Notes: generated by a model from the letters alone, not told the origin. A stretch of DNA of 64,000 nt from Massilia aurea (GCF_024753205.1 NZ_JANUGZ010000001.1:682001-746000), one strand, 5' to 3'; shown: positions 35,220-44,338, numbered from the stretch's first letter. Numbers and translations are program-made.

Positions 35220-35259
35220 TTGACAATACTTTCTGGCAATCCTAAAGTGATATCACTTT
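35220..35259 (+). promoter_or_regulatory. Sigma-70 promoter overlapped by a 16-bp palindrome
   Basis: TTGACA at 35220-35225 and TAAAGT at 35243-35248 are 17 bases apart, a strong promoter for the SPFH gene. AAAGTGATATCACTTT (35244-35259), a perfect palindrome, covers the -10 and start region. A repressor dimer bound there would shut the promoter. Confidence 0.65.
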
Positions 35260-35290
35260 GATGTCACACCCACCCAGAAGAGGTTCAAGC

Positions 35291-36184
35291 ATGAACGCAT
35301 CGCACACCCGCCGCGAAAAGGCATTTTCGTCCGCGAATGGCTATCTGGCCGCTTGCGCCGGCATCGTTTTCCTGCTGGTTGCGGTGTACCTGTTCAAGAC
35401 CGGGATGGAGACGCCCGACGGTCTGTTTCTGCTGGGCGCCATCGCGCTGGGACTGGCCGGTCTGCTCTGCCTGACAGGCCTGTTCATGCTGCAGCCGAAC
35501 GAAAGCGCGATCCTCACACTGTTCGGCAAGTACATCGGCACCGACCGCAGCGAAGGCCTGCGCTGGGCCTTCCCGCTGTACGTCAAGCGGCGCCTGTCGC
35601 TGCGCGCCCGCAACTTCAATGCGCCCACGCTGAAGGTCAACGACAAGCGCGGCAACCCGGTGGAGATCAGCGCGGCCGTCGTCTGGCGCGTGCGCGATAC
35701 GGCGCAAGCCGTGTTCGAAGTCGACGATTTCGAGCGCTACGTGTCGATCCAGGCCGAGGCGGCGTTGCGGCATCTGGCCTCGCAGTACGCGTATGACGAA
35801 GGCGAAGATCTGCCGCAGGGCGAGACCACGCTGCGCGCCGGCATGGACGTCGTTGCTGATGCGCTCAAGACCGAACTGCAGGCACGCTTCGAAGCGGCCG
35901 GTGTCGAGGTGCTCGACGCCAAGCTGACCCACCTTGCCTACGCCGCCGAAATCGCCCAGGTCATGCTGCGGCGCCAGCAGGCCGAAGCCATCATCAGCGC
36001 CCGCAGCAAGATCGTGCATGGCGCCGTGAGCATGGTCGAAGCAGCGCTGAAAGGATTGTCGGAGCGCGGCATCGTCGAACTGGACGACGAGCGCAAGGCG
36101 GCGATGGTCAGCAATCTGCTCGTGGTACTGTGCTCGGACAAGGAAACGCAACCGATCATCAACACGGGCACGCTGTACAACTAG
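35291..36184 (+). CDS. SPFH/stomatin-like membrane protein
   Basis: A 297-aa protein with two N-terminal hydrophobic helices (about 16-38 and 45-68). An SPFH/band 7 domain follows (about 70-230): LQPNESAILTLFGKYIGTD, RNFNAPTLKVNDKRGNPVEI, AAVVWRVRDTAQAVFEVDDF. A C-terminal helical region (about 230-285) is suited to oligomerisation. Such proteins form membrane rings or microdomains and often act in stress responses. AGAGG lies seven bases before ATG 35291. The upstream promoter carries a palindromic operator candidate. A small Arc-like protein follows after 12 bp, so the two are probably one operon. Confidence 0.9.
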   Translation: MNASHTRREKAFSSANGYLAACAGIVFLLVAVYLFKTGMETPDGLFLLGAIALGLAGLLCLTGLFMLQPNESAILTLFGKYIGTDRSEGLRWAFPLYVKRRLSLRARNFNAPTLKVNDKRGNPVEISAAVVWRVRDTAQAVFEVDDFERYVSIQAEAALRHLASQYAYDEGEDLPQGETTLRAGMDVVADALKTELQARFEAAGVEVLDAKLTHLAYAAEIAQVMLRRQQAEAIISARSKIVHGAVSMVEAALKGLSERGIVELDDERKAAMVSNLLVVLCSDKETQPIINTGTLYN

Positions 36185-36196
36185 CGGCCGACCAGT

Positions 36197-36391
36197 ATGG
36201 CAAGTCCAGGAAAAAAAGCGTTCGCGCTACGGATCGACCCGGCGCTGTGGGATGAACTGCAGCGGCTGGCCGCGCGCGACCTGCGCAGCGTGAACGCGGA
36301 AATCGAATTCCTGCTGCGCGAAGGCCTGGCCCGGCGCGGCGTGAAACTGGCCGAACCAAAGGGCCAGAGCGATACTGACGGGGAAAGCTGA
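36197..36391 (+). CDS. Arc-like ribbon-helix-helix DNA-binding protein
   Basis: A 64-aa protein with an Arc/MetJ-type fold: strand KAFALRIDP, helix ALWDELQRLAARD, turn, helix VNAEIEFLLREGLARRG, then a polar tail. It is the size of typical repressors of this class. It lies 12 bp after the SPFH gene and may repress its own operon through the palindrome at 35244-35259. An antitoxin role is less likely, as no toxin is adjacent. The similarity to the 88-aa protein at 34917 is clear over 36 residues. Confidence 0.8.
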   Translation: MASPGKKAFALRIDPALWDELQRLAARDLRSVNAEIEFLLREGLARRGVKLAEPKGQSDTDGES

Positions 36392-36400
36392 CAGCGGGAC

Positions 36401-36406
36401 TATAAT
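36401..36406 (+). promoter_or_regulatory. Consensus -10 element before fnr
   Basis: A perfect TATAAT is located 34 bases before the fnr start. No good -35 lies at 16-18 bases, so an activator or an extended -10 may be used. Confidence 0.4.
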
Positions 36407-36434
36407 CCGGGCTGAACCTCTGCCGGCCTATCCC

Positions 36435-37196
36435 ATGATTCCCGCCTCACCCTCCCCGTCCACCCCGCTCGTGAACATCCAGGCGCTCAAGTCGTGCGCT
36501 GCCTGCAGCATGCACCAGCTGTGTCTCCCGATGGGCCTGGAAGACGCCGACATCGTGCGCCTCGACCAGATCATCGGCCGGCGCCGGCGGCTGGCGCGCG
36601 ACGAGCGCCTGTACCAGGTCGGCGAGCCGTTTCGCAATCTGTACGCGGTGCGCTTCGGCCACTTCAAGACCTTCCAGATCAACGCCGCCGGCGAAGCCCA
36701 GATCACGGGCTTCCAGATGGCCGGCGAATTGCTGGGCATGGATGCGATCAGCGGCACCCACCACTGCGACGCCGTCGCGCTCGAAGACAGCGAAGTGTGC
36801 GAGATCCCGTTCGTGCGCCTTGAAGAACTGTTCGGCGAAGTGCCGGCGCTGCTGCGCCACTTCCACCGCATCATGAGCCAGGAAATCACGCGCGAGCAGA
36901 ACGTCATGCTCTTGCTCGGGAATATGCGCGCCGAGCAGCGCTTCGCCGTCTTCCTGGTCAACCTGTCGGCGCGCTACGCGGCGCGCGGCTATTCAAGCAC
37001 GCAGTTCCAGCTGCGCATGTCGCGCGAAGACATCGGCAATTACCTGGGCCTGACCATCGAGAGCATCAGCCGCCTGCTGTCGCGCTTCAAGAAACAGGGC
37101 TGGCTTGCCGTCGACAAGCGCGAGGTCACGCTGCTCGATCCGGCCAAGCTCAAGGCGCTGGCGGCGGGTACGGATGTGTGCAGCCCAATGGAATGA
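36435..37196 (+). CDS. fnr: FNR-type oxygen-responsive transcriptional regulator
   Basis: A 253-aa CRP/FNR family activator. The oxygen-sensing 4Fe-4S ligands are present at C21, C24, C30 and C111 (CAACSMHQLC and HHC), so it should be a true oxygen sensor. The effector fold (about 40-160) includes GEPFRNLYAVRFGHFKTFQ. The C-terminal winged helix has SREDIGNYLGLTIESISRLL, with the Glu, Ser and Arg that read TTGAT half-sites. Likely targets nearby would be hemN and formate dehydrogenase, but no convincing TTGAT-N4-ATCAA box was found in their upstream regions. Confidence 0.95.
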   Translation: MIPASPSPSTPLVNIQALKSCAACSMHQLCLPMGLEDADIVRLDQIIGRRRRLARDERLYQVGEPFRNLYAVRFGHFKTFQINAAGEAQITGFQMAGELLGMDAISGTHHCDAVALEDSEVCEIPFVRLEELFGEVPALLRHFHRIMSQEITREQNVMLLLGNMRAEQRFAVFLVNLSARYAARGYSSTQFQLRMSREDIGNYLGLTIESISRLLSRFKKQGWLAVDKREVTLLDPAKLKALAAGTDVCSPME

Positions 37197-37355
37197 TGCG
37201 GGGATCGAAGCAGGTAGCGCCCGGCGCCCCTTCGTAGCGCAAGTTGTAATACCCGGTTTCAAACCCAGCAGGCGCAGCCAGGCGGACGTAAGATCGGCAC
37301 CGAATCGTCGTAGCGATTCATTCAATACGCCCTGACTACCTACCTGACCATTGCC

Positions 37356-39629
37356 ATGATCCCTGCCCGTCCGTTCCTGCCCTTGCTGTTGTCTGCACTG
37401 ATCCTCACTGCCCCGCCCCCGGTGGCCGCGTCGATCCTGCCAGACGTGCCGGACATCAGCGCCGTCACCGACTACCGCCCCAAGATTCCGCTGCGTGTCT
37501 ACAGCGCCGACAAAGTGCTGATCGGCGAATTCGGCGCCGAGCGGCGCGACTTCGTGCAGATCGCGAAGGTGCCCGCCCTGATGAAGACCGCCGTGCTGGC
37601 CATCGAAGACACGCGTTTCTACGAGCATGGCGGCATCGACTGGATTCGCGCGCTGGGCGCGGCCAAGGCCAACATCACCGACTTCGGCAGCCAGGGCGCC
37701 TCGACGATCACGATGCAGGTGGCGCGCAACTTCTTTCTGTCGCGCGACAAGACGCTGCCACGCAAGCTCACCGAAATCGCGCTGGCCTACAAGATCGAAA
37801 AGGCGCTCACCAAGGATCAGATCCTCGAGGTCTACCTGAACCAGATCTATCTGGGTCAGCGCTCGTACGGCTTTTCCAGCGCCGCGCGCACCTATTTTGG
37901 GAAATCGCTGAACGACCTGACGCTGGCGGAAACGGCGATGCTGGCTGGCCTGCCGCAGAACCCATCGAGCAGCAATCCCATCACGAATCCGGCAGCGGCA
38001 AAGAAGCGCCAGCAGACGGTCCTGCGCCGCATGTTCGAGTTAAAGGCGATCACCGAGCCGCAGTACCGGCGCGCGCTGGCCGAGCCGTTGACCCTCAGGC
38101 GTGACGGCGCCGGCTACGGCGGGCGCGCCGCCTGGGTCGCCGAGATCGCGCGCCAGGCCGTGCATACGCGCTTCGGCGCAGCGGCCTACGAACGGGGGAT
38201 CACGGTGACGACGACCGTCATCGCCGCCGAACAGGAAGCCGCCTGGGATGCGGTACGCCGCAACGTGGTCGCCTACGACCGGCGCCACGGCTACCGCGGC
38301 CCGGAAGCGCGCATCGCGTTGCCGACCGCGGGCGACGCGCGTGACGATGCAGTGGCCGCCGCGTTGCAGAAACGCCCGGCCGTGGATGGCTTCGTGCCCG
38401 CCGTCGTCGTGAGTGCATCGGCCAAGCGCGTACGTGCTGCGACGACGAGCGGCGAGACGATCGAGATCACCGGCGCTGGCCTGCGTTTTGCGGCAGCTGC
38501 GCTGGCGCCTTCTGCAAAGACCGGTGTGAAACTCTCCCCCGGCGCCGTCATCCGCTTGAGCAAATCGCAAGGCGACTGGGCGATCACGCAACTGCCCGAA
38601 GTGGCGGCAGCATTCGTCGCGGTCGATGCCGGTACGGGTGCCTACCGCGCGCTGGTCGGCGGCTTCGACTTCGGGCTGAACAAGTTCAATCACGTGACGC
38701 AAGCCTGGCGCCAGCCGGGATCGAGCATCAAGCCGTTCGTGTATTCGGCGGGCCTGGAACGGGGATTTTTCCCCGGTACGCCGATCCTCGACGCGCCACT
38801 CGAACTTGGTGGCGAAAACGGCGCTGCCGCCTGGTCGCCGCGCAATGACGACAATACGTTCGAAGGCCCCGTGACGGTGCGCCATGCGCTGACGCGCTCG
38901 AGGAACGTGCCCACCGTGCGCATGCTGCAGGCGATTGGCGTGGACGACACGCGCGCGCACCTCGCGCAGTTCGGCTTCGACGCCGCGCGCCATCCGCGCA
39001 ACCTGACCATGGCGCTCGGCACCGGCGCCGTCACGCCACTGCAGATGGCAGGCGCCTACACGGTGCTGGCGAACGGTGGTTACCGGGTCGAACCGTGGCT
39101 GATCGCCCGCATCCAGGATGGCGACGGCAAGGTCGTCTACGAACACGCCCGCAAGGAACCGGTGCGCGTGCTCGACGCGCGAAATGCCTTCATCACGGAC
39201 AGCATGCTGCGCGACGTGGCGCGCGTGGGCACGGCGGCAGCCGCGTCACGCCAACTGGGGCGCAGTGACCTGGCCGGCAAGACCGGCACGACGAGCAATG
39301 CGATCGACGGCTGGTTCGCCGGCTACAGCGGTCCGGTGGTGGCGGTGGCGTGGATGGGCTATGACGAACCGCGCTCGCTGGGCGGGCGCGAATTCGGCGC
39401 AACGCTCGCGCTGCCGATCTGGGTCGACTACATGCGCGTCGCGCTGGCCAACGCCCCAGAACGCGCGCCGCTGGTGCCCGACGGCGTCGTGAACGTCGCT
39501 GGCGACTGGGTGTATGCGGAGTATGCGGATCAGCAGCAACAGCAGCAGCTGGAAACGCCACCGCCGCCGGTAGACAGCATCGACACGCTGATGGAAAACC
39601 TGTTGCAGGAAGCCCCGCCGCGCCAGTAG
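37356..39629 (+). CDS. Class A penicillin-binding protein (PBP1A-like)
   Basis: A 757-aa bifunctional peptidoglycan synthase. An N-terminal hydrophobic segment (about 5-26) anchors or exports it. The glycosyltransferase 51 domain (about 50-225) has the catalytic Glu in IEDTRFYEHGGIDW and the QGASTITMQVARNFFL and EIYLNQ-like (EVYLNQIYLG) motifs. The transpeptidase domain has SxxK at S456-K459, the SRN motif in TRSRNVPTVR, and KTG at 642-644. The C-terminus has a short Gln run (about 728-734) and is Pro-rich. At 757 aa it is slightly shorter than E. coli PBP1A. It is convergent, with no gap, to the metallophosphoesterase. Confidence 0.92.
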   Translation: MIPARPFLPLLLSALILTAPPPVAASILPDVPDISAVTDYRPKIPLRVYSADKVLIGEFGAERRDFVQIAKVPALMKTAVLAIEDTRFYEHGGIDWIRALGAAKANITDFGSQGASTITMQVARNFFLSRDKTLPRKLTEIALAYKIEKALTKDQILEVYLNQIYLGQRSYGFSSAARTYFGKSLNDLTLAETAMLAGLPQNPSSSNPITNPAAAKKRQQTVLRRMFELKAITEPQYRRALAEPLTLRRDGAGYGGRAAWVAEIARQAVHTRFGAAAYERGITVTTTVIAAEQEAAWDAVRRNVVAYDRRHGYRGPEARIALPTAGDARDDAVAAALQKRPAVDGFVPAVVVSASAKRVRAATTSGETIEITGAGLRFAAAALAPSAKTGVKLSPGAVIRLSKSQGDWAITQLPEVAAAFVAVDAGTGAYRALVGGFDFGLNKFNHVTQAWRQPGSSIKPFVYSAGLERGFFPGTPILDAPLELGGENGAAAWSPRNDDNTFEGPVTVRHALTRSRNVPTVRMLQAIGVDDTRAHLAQFGFDAARHPRNLTMALGTGAVTPLQMAGAYTVLANGGYRVEPWLIARIQDGDGKVVYEHARKEPVRVLDARNAFITDSMLRDVARVGTAAAASRQLGRSDLAGKTGTTSNAIDGWFAGYSGPVVAVAWMGYDEPRSLGGREFGATLALPIWVDYMRVALANAPERAPLVPDGVVNVAGDWVYAEYADQQQQQQLETPPPPVDSIDTLMENLLQEAPPRQ

Positions 39630-40466
39630 CTACAGCTCAATCACCAGCGCCGGACGATACCCTTCCTGCTCGCCCTTGCTCAGATACCCGAGCGGATTGG
39701 CGATGACGCGGCAGCCCCATGACAGCGGGCCGTCACGGCCCTCGACCACGTAGTCGTTCGCGCAATGCAGGTGGCCATGCATCCACACCTGCGCGCGCTT
39801 GAACAGTTCATCGAGCGAATTGCAGAAGCCGGCGGTGCCGGGCGTCTTGCCGTAGCGCGGGTCGGCGCTCTCGAGGCTCGGGGCAAAATGCGTGACGACG
39901 ACTGTCTTGCCTTCGAACGGCGTAGCCAACGCAGCGCGCAGCCAGGCCTGGCAATCGAGCGCCAGCGCGCGGATGCCTTCGGCCAGCACCGGCTCGCCAT
40001 CCTTGATGGTCGTATTCTTGCTCAGGTAGTAGTTTGCGGCGCGGAAGGCCTTGGTGCGCTGCTGCAACTGCTTCGTCAGCGGCGCGCCCTCTTCCACCAG
40101 TGCGTCGAAGTCGCTCCACAGCGTGGTGCCGATGAAGCGCACGCCATCGAGCGTGACGATTTCGCGATCGAGCCAGGTGATGCCCAGGCGCGCGCAGGTT
40201 TCTTGCAGGCGCGCGTAGGTGGCGTCGTAGTCGAGCGCGTCGAATTCGTGGTTACCGGGGATGAACAGCACCTGCGCCTGCGCCAGGGCAGGCACCAGCA
40301 GTGGGGAAAAACGTTCCAGCCCGAAGTCCTGCGTGAGCAGACGCGAGCCGGGTTGGTACGAGCCGATGTCGCCGGCCAGCACCACGACGTGGGTGCCGGG
40401 CAGGATCTGCGGCTGGAAGTCGGGGTACCGTTCGAGGTGGAGGTCGGAAAAAAGCTGTATGCGCAT
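39630..40466 (-). CDS. Calcineurin-like metallophosphoesterase
   Basis: A 278-aa phosphoesterase. Metal-ligand motifs are at the N-terminus (SDLHLERY, D8 and H10), in VVLAGDIGSY, in FIPGNHEFD, in VVTHFAPS and in MHGHLH, the complete five-block set of the calcineurin fold. There is no signal peptide. It could act on a nucleotide, phosphodiester or phosphoprotein; the substrate is not predictable. It is convergent to the PBP gene and follows the TonB receptor on the same strand, 51 bp downstream of it. Confidence 0.9.
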   Translation of the reverse strand: MRIQLFSDLHLERYPDFQPQILPGTHVVVLAGDIGSYQPGSRLLTQDFGLERFSPLLVPALAQAQVLFIPGNHEFDALDYDATYARLQETCARLGITWLDREIVTLDGVRFIGTTLWSDFDALVEEGAPLTKQLQQRTKAFRAANYYLSKNTTIKDGEPVLAEGIRALALDCQAWLRAALATPFEGKTVVVTHFAPSLESADPRYGKTPGTAGFCNSLDELFKRAQVWMHGHLHCANDYVVEGRDGPLSWGCRVIANPLGYLSKGEQEGYRPALVIEL

Positions 40467-40517
40467 GGCCGGCGAGTATAGCGCAAGCGCCCTTCGCCGG
40501 CCCGCAACGCAAGGATT

Positions 40518-42785
40518 TTAGAACCCGATATTGGCCGTCAGGCTGGCCGAACGCGCCACGCCTGGCGTGTAGCGGTAGCCGCTCTTGTTGATCGCGACGA
40601 CGTATTTTTCGTCGGTCAGGTTGTAGACGTTCAGGCGCAGATCGATGTTCTTCGTCAGACGGTAACCCAGCATCGCATCGACCACCCAGTACGAATCGGT
40701 GTAGGCCGGGGTGCCGATGGCGCCGTCGGTGCCGCGTTTGAGCTTGTCCGAGAAGCGCGCGCCGCCGCCGATGCGCAGGCCCCATGGCAGGTCATACGAG
40801 GACCAGGCAGTGAACGACTGCTTCGGCGTGTAGGTCAGGCTGTTCTCGCCCGAGGCGGTGACGTTGCGGCCCGCTTCCACGCTGGTGTCCATGTACACGT
40901 AGCCGGCGCTGACTAGCCAATGCGGGGCGAGTTCGCCGGTCGCGCCCAGCTCGATGCCCTGCACGCGCTTCTCGCCGGTCTGGTACCACTGCGAGTCGAT
41001 CGGATCCTGCTCGACCTCGTTCTTGACGTCGGTGCGGAACAGCGCGCCCGACAGCGACAGCTTGGACTTGAGCAGATCGAGCTTGCCGCCGAATTCCGTG
41101 GTCGTCGACTCTTGCGGATCGTAGATCGGATTTTGCGCGCTGTTGACATTGCCCGAGACGGTAAAGTTGCCGCCCGGCGGCTGCTTCGAGCTGGCGATCA
41201 TTGCATACACGCTGCTGTTGGCGGTCGGTTTGTACAGGGCAGACAGCTTGCCGTTGACCAGGTTGTCGCCGACCTTGAAACGGTTCGCCACGAGCACGTT
41301 ATTGGTCAGCGCCACGGTCGAGTAGTCAGCGCGGAAATGGTCGACCCGCACGCCGCCGTTGATGATCCAGCGCTCGCCGATCTTGGCGGTGTCGAACAGG
41401 TACAGGCTCTGGGTATCGACCTCGCCTTCGTTGTAGGCGCCGGTGCGGCGCACATTCACGGGCACGGTCGGCGCGTCGTCCGGATTCGGGTTGTAGATGT
41501 TCGCGGCCGGCAGCGTGCCCAGACCCGTCAGGCCCCAGGTGGTCTGACGCTCGCTGGTCAATTCAAGGCCCGCCACCAGCGTATGCTTGACCGCGCCGGT
41601 GTCGAACTGCGACGTCAGCGTGGTCACGTTGGTCAGGATTTTATTTTCCTGGTCTTTGCCGGTGCGCAGGCTACGCGCCAGCGTCCACGTGTTCGGGTCG
41701 GCCGAGTTGGGGGTGCGCAGGTTGGCGGCGCTGGTCAGGAATGCACTGAGCAAGTAGTCCTGCGACGTCTTGCCGTAACGGCTCGTGTTCTGCAGCTTCA
41801 TCGTCGGCGAGAAGTCGTGCTCGACGCGTACGGTGGCCATGTCGGCTTTCACGTCGTCGTAGTCGCTTGCCGATCCATAAAAATTCTTCGGATCGACCTT
41901 TTTGCCATCGGTAATGAAGGCCCGGGTAGGGTCCGGGCTCGTATAGCCAGGCAGGCCGATGACATAGACACCACCGTCGGGGATGTTGTTCTGGTCGACG
42001 TGCAGGTAGTCCAGATGCACGCGCGTGGCCCCGTTCAGGCCAAAGCCGATGCTCGGCGCGATTGCCCAGCGCTTGTTCTCGACCACGTCGCGCGAGGCGC
42101 TGCCGGCATCCTGGGCCAGCACGTTCAGGCGCACCGCAATGCCACGCTCTTCGTCGAGCACCTGGTTGACGTCGGCCGTGACGCGCTTTTGCGAGCCGCT
42201 GCCGCCGGTGATCGCGGTCGACATCGCGTTGGTCATGCTGGCTTTTTTCGACACCAGGTTGACCGAACCGGTTGGCGAGCCGCGGCCATTGTCGGTGCCC
42301 GCCGGGCCCTTGAGCACTTCGATCTGTTCGAGGTTGAAAACATCGCGCGAGATCGAGCCGATGTCGCGCACGCCGTCGACGAAAATGGAGCTCGACGTGT
42401 CGAAGCCGCGCATGAAGATCGCGTCGCCCGTGGTGGTGTTGCCGTTCTCGCCCAGGAAGAACGCGCCCACGCCTGGCGTGTTGCGCAGCGCTTCGGTGAG
42501 CGTCAGGGCGCCCTGCTGCTCGAACAGTTCCTTCTTGATGACCTGGAGCGTCTGCGCGGTATCGACCAGGCGCTCGGTGTACTTGGGCGACGACGCCTGT
42601 TCGGCGCGGAACGCGTTTTCGTATTTGCCGACGATCTCGACCTTGGTTTCTGGAACGACGTCGACGGGGGCCGCTGCATCGATGCCGGCAGCCTGCGCGC
42701 CAAGGGGCAGCAGGACAGCGGCCAGCGCGGTGCGCATGACCTGGTTGCGGGTAGACGGATGCTTGCGGCTTGTTATTGCTTTCAT
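40518..42785 (-). CDS. TonB-dependent siderophore receptor
   Basis: A 755-aa outer-membrane receptor. A signal peptide spans about residues 1-32. A TonB-box-like stretch near KVEIVGK precedes the plug domain (about 60-190: LRNTPGVGAFFLGENGNTTT, GDAIFMRGFDTSSSIFVDGV, DVFNLEQIEVLKGPAG). The 22-strand barrel ends in the outer-membrane signature ASLTANIGF with terminal Phe. The plug sequence resembles catecholate siderophore receptors such as Fiu. It would import ferric siderophore through TonB/ExbBD. A Fur box lies upstream, so iron-repressed expression is expected. No siderophore synthesis genes are nearby. Confidence 0.92.
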   Translation of the reverse strand: MKAITSRKHPSTRNQVMRTALAAVLLPLGAQAAGIDAAAPVDVVPETKVEIVGKYENAFRAEQASSPKYTERLVDTAQTLQVIKKELFEQQGALTLTEALRNTPGVGAFFLGENGNTTTGDAIFMRGFDTSSSIFVDGVRDIGSISRDVFNLEQIEVLKGPAGTDNGRGSPTGSVNLVSKKASMTNAMSTAITGGSGSQKRVTADVNQVLDEERGIAVRLNVLAQDAGSASRDVVENKRWAIAPSIGFGLNGATRVHLDYLHVDQNNIPDGGVYVIGLPGYTSPDPTRAFITDGKKVDPKNFYGSASDYDDVKADMATVRVEHDFSPTMKLQNTSRYGKTSQDYLLSAFLTSAANLRTPNSADPNTWTLARSLRTGKDQENKILTNVTTLTSQFDTGAVKHTLVAGLELTSERQTTWGLTGLGTLPAANIYNPNPDDAPTVPVNVRRTGAYNEGEVDTQSLYLFDTAKIGERWIINGGVRVDHFRADYSTVALTNNVLVANRFKVGDNLVNGKLSALYKPTANSSVYAMIASSKQPPGGNFTVSGNVNSAQNPIYDPQESTTTEFGGKLDLLKSKLSLSGALFRTDVKNEVEQDPIDSQWYQTGEKRVQGIELGATGELAPHWLVSAGYVYMDTSVEAGRNVTASGENSLTYTPKQSFTAWSSYDLPWGLRIGGGARFSDKLKRGTDGAIGTPAYTDSYWVVDAMLGYRLTKNIDLRLNVYNLTDEKYVVAINKSGYRYTPGVARSASLTANIGF

Positions 42786-42866
42786 GGCGAGGCGGTCTCT
42801 TTGGTGTGAGTGGGTGGAAACACTGCTTGAAAAACAATGATTCTACTGAGAATGTAAGCACATGTA

Positions 42867-42886
42867 AACGATAATCATTATCATTT
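42867..42886. promoter_or_regulatory. Fur box upstream of the TonB receptor
   Basis: The core GATAATCATTATC (42870-42882) is a perfect inverted repeat with further ATCATT units on the same side, matching the 19-bp Fur consensus in most positions. It lies 85 bases upstream of the receptor start. Confidence 0.85.
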
Positions 42887-42915
42887 GCATTCGTACGACA
42901 CCGATTTGAGTTGAG

Positions 42916-43820
42916 TCAATGGCAGCTTGAAGTTCGTTGGCAATGCGCGACCAGCGCATCGATGAACACCCGGAGTCGTGATGGCATGAGCCTGTTGCCA
43001 GGCCAAACTACGCTGATCGGCATCGGGGAAGGCCTGAAGTTCGGCAGCACCTCCACCAGATCACCGCGCATCAATTCTTCTGCTGCCATGTAAGCGGGCA
43101 CCTGGGTCAGTCCCGCACCAAGGCGTGCAGCCTGTACCAGGGCCTCGCCGTCGTCGAGGATGACGCGGTATGGCGGATACAGGTTGATCATCGCTCCACC
43201 AAGCTGGAGTTGCACAGGTCTCTGCCGGCCCGACGTCGGGTTCCGAAAGACCACAAAGTCATGGTCTGGCAACTGGTCGGGATGCGCCGGCAAGCCGCGA
43301 CGCTCTAGGTAGGCAGCACTGGCACACAGCGTCAGGTGTTGTTCGTCGACTTGCCGATACGCCAGCCGTGAATCGTCGAGCGGCATGATCCGCACTGCCG
43401 CATCCAGACCTTCCCGAATCAGGTCGCACTGCTGGTCTGACATGCGTACGTCAGCACGCAGTTCAGGGTAATCGCGCAGCATGCGTGCCACGACAGGCAT
43501 GGCCATCTGCTTGCCGTAGGTGATGGGAAGGCTGATTCTCAATTCACCGCGCGGTTCAACGTTTGCACGGCAGCCAAATGTTCAAGCTCGCCGATATCGG
43601 CCAGTATCTTCTCGCAGCGGGCATGCAGGACCTCGCCGTCGGCGGTGAGCTGCACCTGGCGCGTGGTACGGTGAAACAGCTTGACGCCGAGCTCGCTCTC
43701 CAGACTGCTGATGCGTTTGGCAACAGTCGAAGGTGTCAGCGCCAGTTCCCTGCCCGCCCGGGCAAAGCTGCCATGGCGTGCTGCGCACGAGAAAGCAATG
43801 AAACGACCAAATCCGCTCAT
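42916..43820 (-). pseudogene. LysR-type regulator disrupted by a frameshift
   Basis: Two adjacent frames make one LysR protein. The first (43820-43539) has the winged helix-turn-helix ARHGSFARAGRELALTPSTV and the linker AVQTLNRAVN before a stop. The second (from about 43556 to 42916) continues with EPRGELRISLPITYG and the full effector domain, ending RTSSCH. The expected junction in this family is QTxEPRGELRIS, so one base appears to be missing around 43556-43563. Either the gene is inactivated or the base was lost in sequencing. It is divergent from the cupin gene, which it may once have controlled. Confidence 0.85.
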
Positions 43821-43960
43821 GATTCCCTCACTCTGACTGGAAAGATTGAAGAAAAATCTTCGTCAATATTAGTCAATCGACGCGTCTTTTAAAACGATCC
43901 AGAGTCGCCGATACTGTATTGACGCCGTCAGCCGACGGGATCCGCAAGACGAGAACAGCC

Positions 43961-44338
43961 ATGCATGTGATGTCCAATCAACAGCCTCTGCCCAGCGCCA
44001 TTCCCGGTATTTCCCATACCACCCTTGCCGGCCATGAGGACGGATTGAGCAAGCTGTCGGTATGGCAGCAATCGGTTGCGCCTGGTAGTGCCACGCCGCC
44101 ACATCGGCATGATTGCGAAGAAGTGGTGATCTGCAATAGCGGCACCGGAGAATTGCGTTCAGGCGAGAAAGTAGAACGGTTTACTCGCAACATGACGGTC
44201 GTCATTCCTGCCAATGTCGAGCACCAGATCATCAATATCGGCCTGGATCACCTGCAGTTCGTTGCCGTATTTTCGATGTCTCCAGTGCTTGCTTGTCTTC
44301 CAGACGGTACAGCGATTGAACTTCCCTGGAAGTCTTGA
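43961..44338 (+). CDS. Cupin domain protein
   Basis: A 125-aa single-domain cupin. Metal-site motifs are PPHRHDCEEVVICNSGTGEL (first motif, with H, H, E) and PANVEHQIINIG (second motif, with H). The family includes sensors and small enzymes, and nothing here identifies a substrate. ATG 43961 has a weak GAGAAC ribosome site. GTCAAT occurs twice in the divergent promoter (43862-43867 and 43872-43877). It faces the frameshifted LysR gene, the usual arrangement of regulator and target. Confidence 0.82.
   Translation: MHVMSNQQPLPSAIPGISHTTLAGHEDGLSKLSVWQQSVAPGSATPPHRHDCEEVVICNSGTGELRSGEKVERFTRNMTVVIPANVEHQIINIGLDHLQFVAVFSMSPVLACLPDGTAIELPWKS

Noticed and set aside
36197-36391. Antitoxin of a toxin-antitoxin pair
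   Set aside because: No toxin-like gene adjoins it; the partner is an SPFH membrane protein.
42916-43820. Two separate small regulators
   Set aside because: The halves complement each other exactly at a conserved LysR junction, so one frameshifted gene is the simpler reading.
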